Assembly: GCF_050753385.1 (NCBI RefSeq)
Contig: NZ_JBLZFZ010000005.1
Location: forward strand, 115,209 to 179,208
Length of the DNA stretch: 64,000 nt
DNA from: Pantanalinema rosaneae
GTDB lineage: Bacteria; Cyanobacteriota; Cyanobacteriia; Leptolyngbyales; Leptolyngbyaceae
Direction of reading: 5' to 3'
The notes beneath the pieces are model-generated. The model had not been told where the DNA came from. It did not search any database and saw nothing but the letters and a program-made list of their open reading frames with translations. Position numbers and translations under genes: made by a program. Below are positions 62,333-64,000 of the stretch, piece after piece. Each line of letters opens with the position of its first letter. The stretch's first letter is position 1.

Positions 62333-63199
62333 ATGCAAGCTCATGTTCTGCCAACAATTAATCCACGTCCATTCCTCAAATGGGCAGGGGGAAAGGGTCG
62401 CCTGATTTCGCAATACTCGTCCTATTTCCCTCAACAATTCTCAACTTATTACGAGCCATTCCTCGGTGGTGGAGCCATCTTTTTCCATCTCCAACCACGC
62501 CGCGCTATGTTAATGGACATTAATGCGGAATTGGTGAACGTGTATTGTTGCGTCCGGGATCACATCGATGTGTTGATCAGTCGGTTGAAGGAACATCGTG
62601 ATCGCCACTGTCCAGAATATTATTATGAGCAACGATCGCGGCATCGTGAAGCGAAGTTATATCAGTTTGATCGGGGTACTGAATCTGCGATCGATAAAGC
62701 CGCTCGACTAATTTATCTGAATAAGACTTGTTTTAATGGGTTGTATCGGGAGAACTCTAAAGGACAATTTAATGTGCCCTTAGGTCGCTACAAAAATCCC
62801 GGCATTTATGATCCAGTGTTGCTGAAAGCCGCTTCTGTTGCCCTGCGATCGCAGGATATTACCTTTGCACCCTTTGAAGCGATCTTAAATTACGCGACAA
62901 GTAAGCAGGATTTCGTTTACTTCGATCCGCCCTATCATCCGATTAGCCCCACCAGCAGTTTTACAGCTTACAATCGCTATGCGTTTACTCCAGCCGATCA
63001 AATCCGCTTACGCGACACCTTTGCCGAATTAGCCAGACGGGGCGTGAAAGTCATGCTCTCTAATTCCGACTGTCCCTTTGTGCGGGAACTCTATCAAGAT
63101 TTCCATATTCACACCATTTACGCTGCTCGGGCAATTAATTCTAAAGCCGAACGACGCGGCAAAATCACTGAAGTATTAGTCACTTCCTACCCAAGTTAG
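62333..63199 (+). CDS. Dam-family DNA adenine-N6 methyltransferase
   Basis: A 288-residue D12-class methylase. Motif FLKWAGGKGRLISQ (14-27) and EPFLGGGAIFFHL (41-53) bind SAM; YFDPPY (196-201) is the catalytic motif. FNVPLGRYKNPGIYD in the middle matches Dam proteins that recognise GATC. No restriction enzyme is adjacent, so this is a solitary methylase. GATC is the core of the HIP1 octamer that fills this genome; cyanobacterial Dam-like enzymes methylate it. Confidence 0.93.
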   Translation: MQAHVLPTINPRPFLKWAGGKGRLISQYSSYFPQQFSTYYEPFLGGGAIFFHLQPRRAMLMDINAELVNVYCCVRDHIDVLISRLKEHRDRHCPEYYYEQRSRHREAKLYQFDRGTESAIDKAARLIYLNKTCFNGLYRENSKGQFNVPLGRYKNPGIYDPVLLKAASVALRSQDITFAPFEAILNYATSKQDFVYFDPPYHPISPTSSFTAYNRYAFTPADQIRLRDTFAELARRGVKVMLSNSDCPFVRELYQDFHIHTIYAARAINSKAERRGKITEVLVTSYPS

Positions 63200-63290
63200 T
63201 ATTAGAAAATACACCACCAACATATTCATTAAATAGTTATTTTGAGTAGATCAGCTTGCTGTAAGTTAAGGTAAAGCTGACAATATTTAC

Positions 63291-63981
63291 TTAATGTTCG
63301 ATCGCGGTTTGGCTCCAATTCTGGCAATAGTTAAGAAACCGAGTTGGTAACTCTGGGCAAGCTCCCCAATGCAGGTGCATGTAGGAGGCATGGAGGTTGG
63401 GTAGATACCAGCCTTCATAGATCGGGGGATGAGGAGAGGGGGCAGTGGGAACGTCAGACGATCGCAGATTTAGCGATGAAGGAAAAATGTGAAATAGGGG
63501 ATCTGGGGGTGCGATCGTCAGGTGAGATCGATGAAATTCATGTCCCCAAATGGTTTGTCCACTGGTGACTAAAGGCGTGTCGTATTGAGCGATCGCGTGG
63601 CGATATCCTAGAGTTAATCGCTTCCCCATCACGGCGGTTGTGGGCAGAATTCCCACCATTGGAAACGTGTTCTGATTGAAATCAACCAGTTGCTGACAGA
63701 GATACATCAAGCCACCACATTCCGCATACGTTGGCATACCCGCTTGGATTTGCGATCGTACCGCTGCCTGAATCGCTAGGTTCTCTGCTAAGGTCGCCGC
63801 AAACATTTCGGGAAAACCACCGCCGAAGTACAACCCCTGAATGTTTTCGGGCAATTCTCGATCCTGTAACGGGCTCCAGAAGATTAGTTCAGCACCCAGA
63901 GATTGCAATAAATCGAGATTATCGGCGTAGTAGAAACTGAAAGCAGGGTCGTGGGCGATCGCGATTCGGAGGGTGGGGGAA
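63291..63981 (-). CDS. cbiA: Cobyrinate a,c-diamide synthase, C-terminal part (truncated by contig end)
   Basis: CbiA amidates the a- and c-carboxylates of cobyrinic acid using glutamine and ATP, in cobalamin synthesis. Only the glutamine-amidotransferase half (about 230 residues) is present. It has GLYFGGGFPEMFAATL, the nucleophile Cys in PTYAECGGLMYL, and the C-terminal WGHEFHRSHL and ASYMHLHWG segments. The N-terminal dethiobiotin-synthetase-like half is missing because the contig ends. The apparent Met start (MCIRDS) is translated adapter, not gene. cbiD at 24715 belongs to the same pathway. Confidence 0.93.
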
Positions 63982-64000
63982 CTGTCTCTTATACACATCT
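63982..64000. other. Nextera transposon-end adapter left in the assembly
   Basis: The last 19 bases are exactly CTGTCTCTTATACACATCT, the Tn5 mosaic end used in Illumina Nextera libraries. This is a sequencing artefact at a contig end, not genomic sequence. Confidence 0.98.

Noticed and set aside
63982..63998. MCIRDS as the true N-terminus of the CbiA protein
   Set aside because: These residues are translated from the Nextera adapter.
1..64000. tRNA, rRNA, CRISPR array, prophage or complete insertion sequence
   Set aside because: I looked for T-loop-like sequences, regularly spaced repeats, transposase and phage genes by eye and saw none that hold up; a covariance-model scan would be needed to exclude small RNA genes.

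Overview
The window is chromosomal DNA from a cyanobacterium. The GCGATCGC octamer (HIP1) is scattered through nearly every gene. Genes of photosynthetic, carbon-concentrating life are present (sbtA, sbtB, an exported beta-carbonic anhydrase, ndhK, a crtD-type carotenoid desaturase), as are families that are largely cyanobacterial (DUF3370, DUF3124, large PAS/GAF kinases, pentapeptide-repeat proteins). I cannot place the genus. The right edge is the end of an assembly contig: the last 19 bases are the Nextera transposon end, not genome.

Layout: 1-7.8 kb is a leftward run of a huge PAS/GAF receptor (cut by the left edge), a pseudouridine synthase and a hybrid kinase with a cysteine-rich N-terminus. 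7.8-9.3 kb is gene-poor, with a 55-residue protein, a small membrane protein and pieces of a dispersed repeat. 9.3-13.1 kb holds purU, DUF4340 and DUF3370 genes and a peptidase-C15-like gene on the minus strand. 13.2-20.2 kb is mostly plus strand: hisH-rsmD, a glsB-like gene, a DUF4385 gene, sbcC and an MscS channel with a cyclic-nucleotide domain. 20.3-25.8 kb has a MITE-like repeat, a pentapeptide protein, katG and cbiD. 25.8-33.7 kb holds crtD, an unknown TPR-like protein, an orphan ABC ATPase, tyrA, a second pentapeptide protein, aroH and sppA. 33.9-43.5 kb has an EamA exporter, stress and unknown proteins, a glycosyltransferase, and a 1336-residue receptor kinase overlapping a short LeuA-like enzyme. 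43.9-48.8 kb covers envelope and ion transport. 48.9-52.3 kb is an inorganic-carbon and respiratory block: carbonic anhydrase, sbtB, sbtA and a solitary ndhK. 52.3-53.9 kb is the least explained stretch, with structured non-coding DNA around an unknown 140-residue protein. 53.9-64.0 kb carries clpB, an M48 protease, ftsE, a TagA-type glycosyltransferase, a dienelactone hydrolase, an Old Yellow Enzyme divergent from an ArsR regulator, a Dam-type methylase and a truncated cbiA.

Genes that appear to work together: bicarbonate uptake (SbtA, its PII-like partner SbtB, exported carbonic anhydrase); tyrosine and phenylalanine synthesis (AroH, TyrA, about 2 kb apart); cobalamin synthesis (CbiD and CbiA, far apart); and electrophile or redox defence (OYE with ArsR; KatG elsewhere).

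The most interesting region is 52.3-53.9 kb. It holds two inverted repeats in non-nested (A-B-A'-B') order upstream of ndhK, a two-stage hairpin, an 11-bp hairpin that buries the ribosome binding site of the unknown 140-residue gene, and a three-fold 22-23-bp iteration upstream of clpB.
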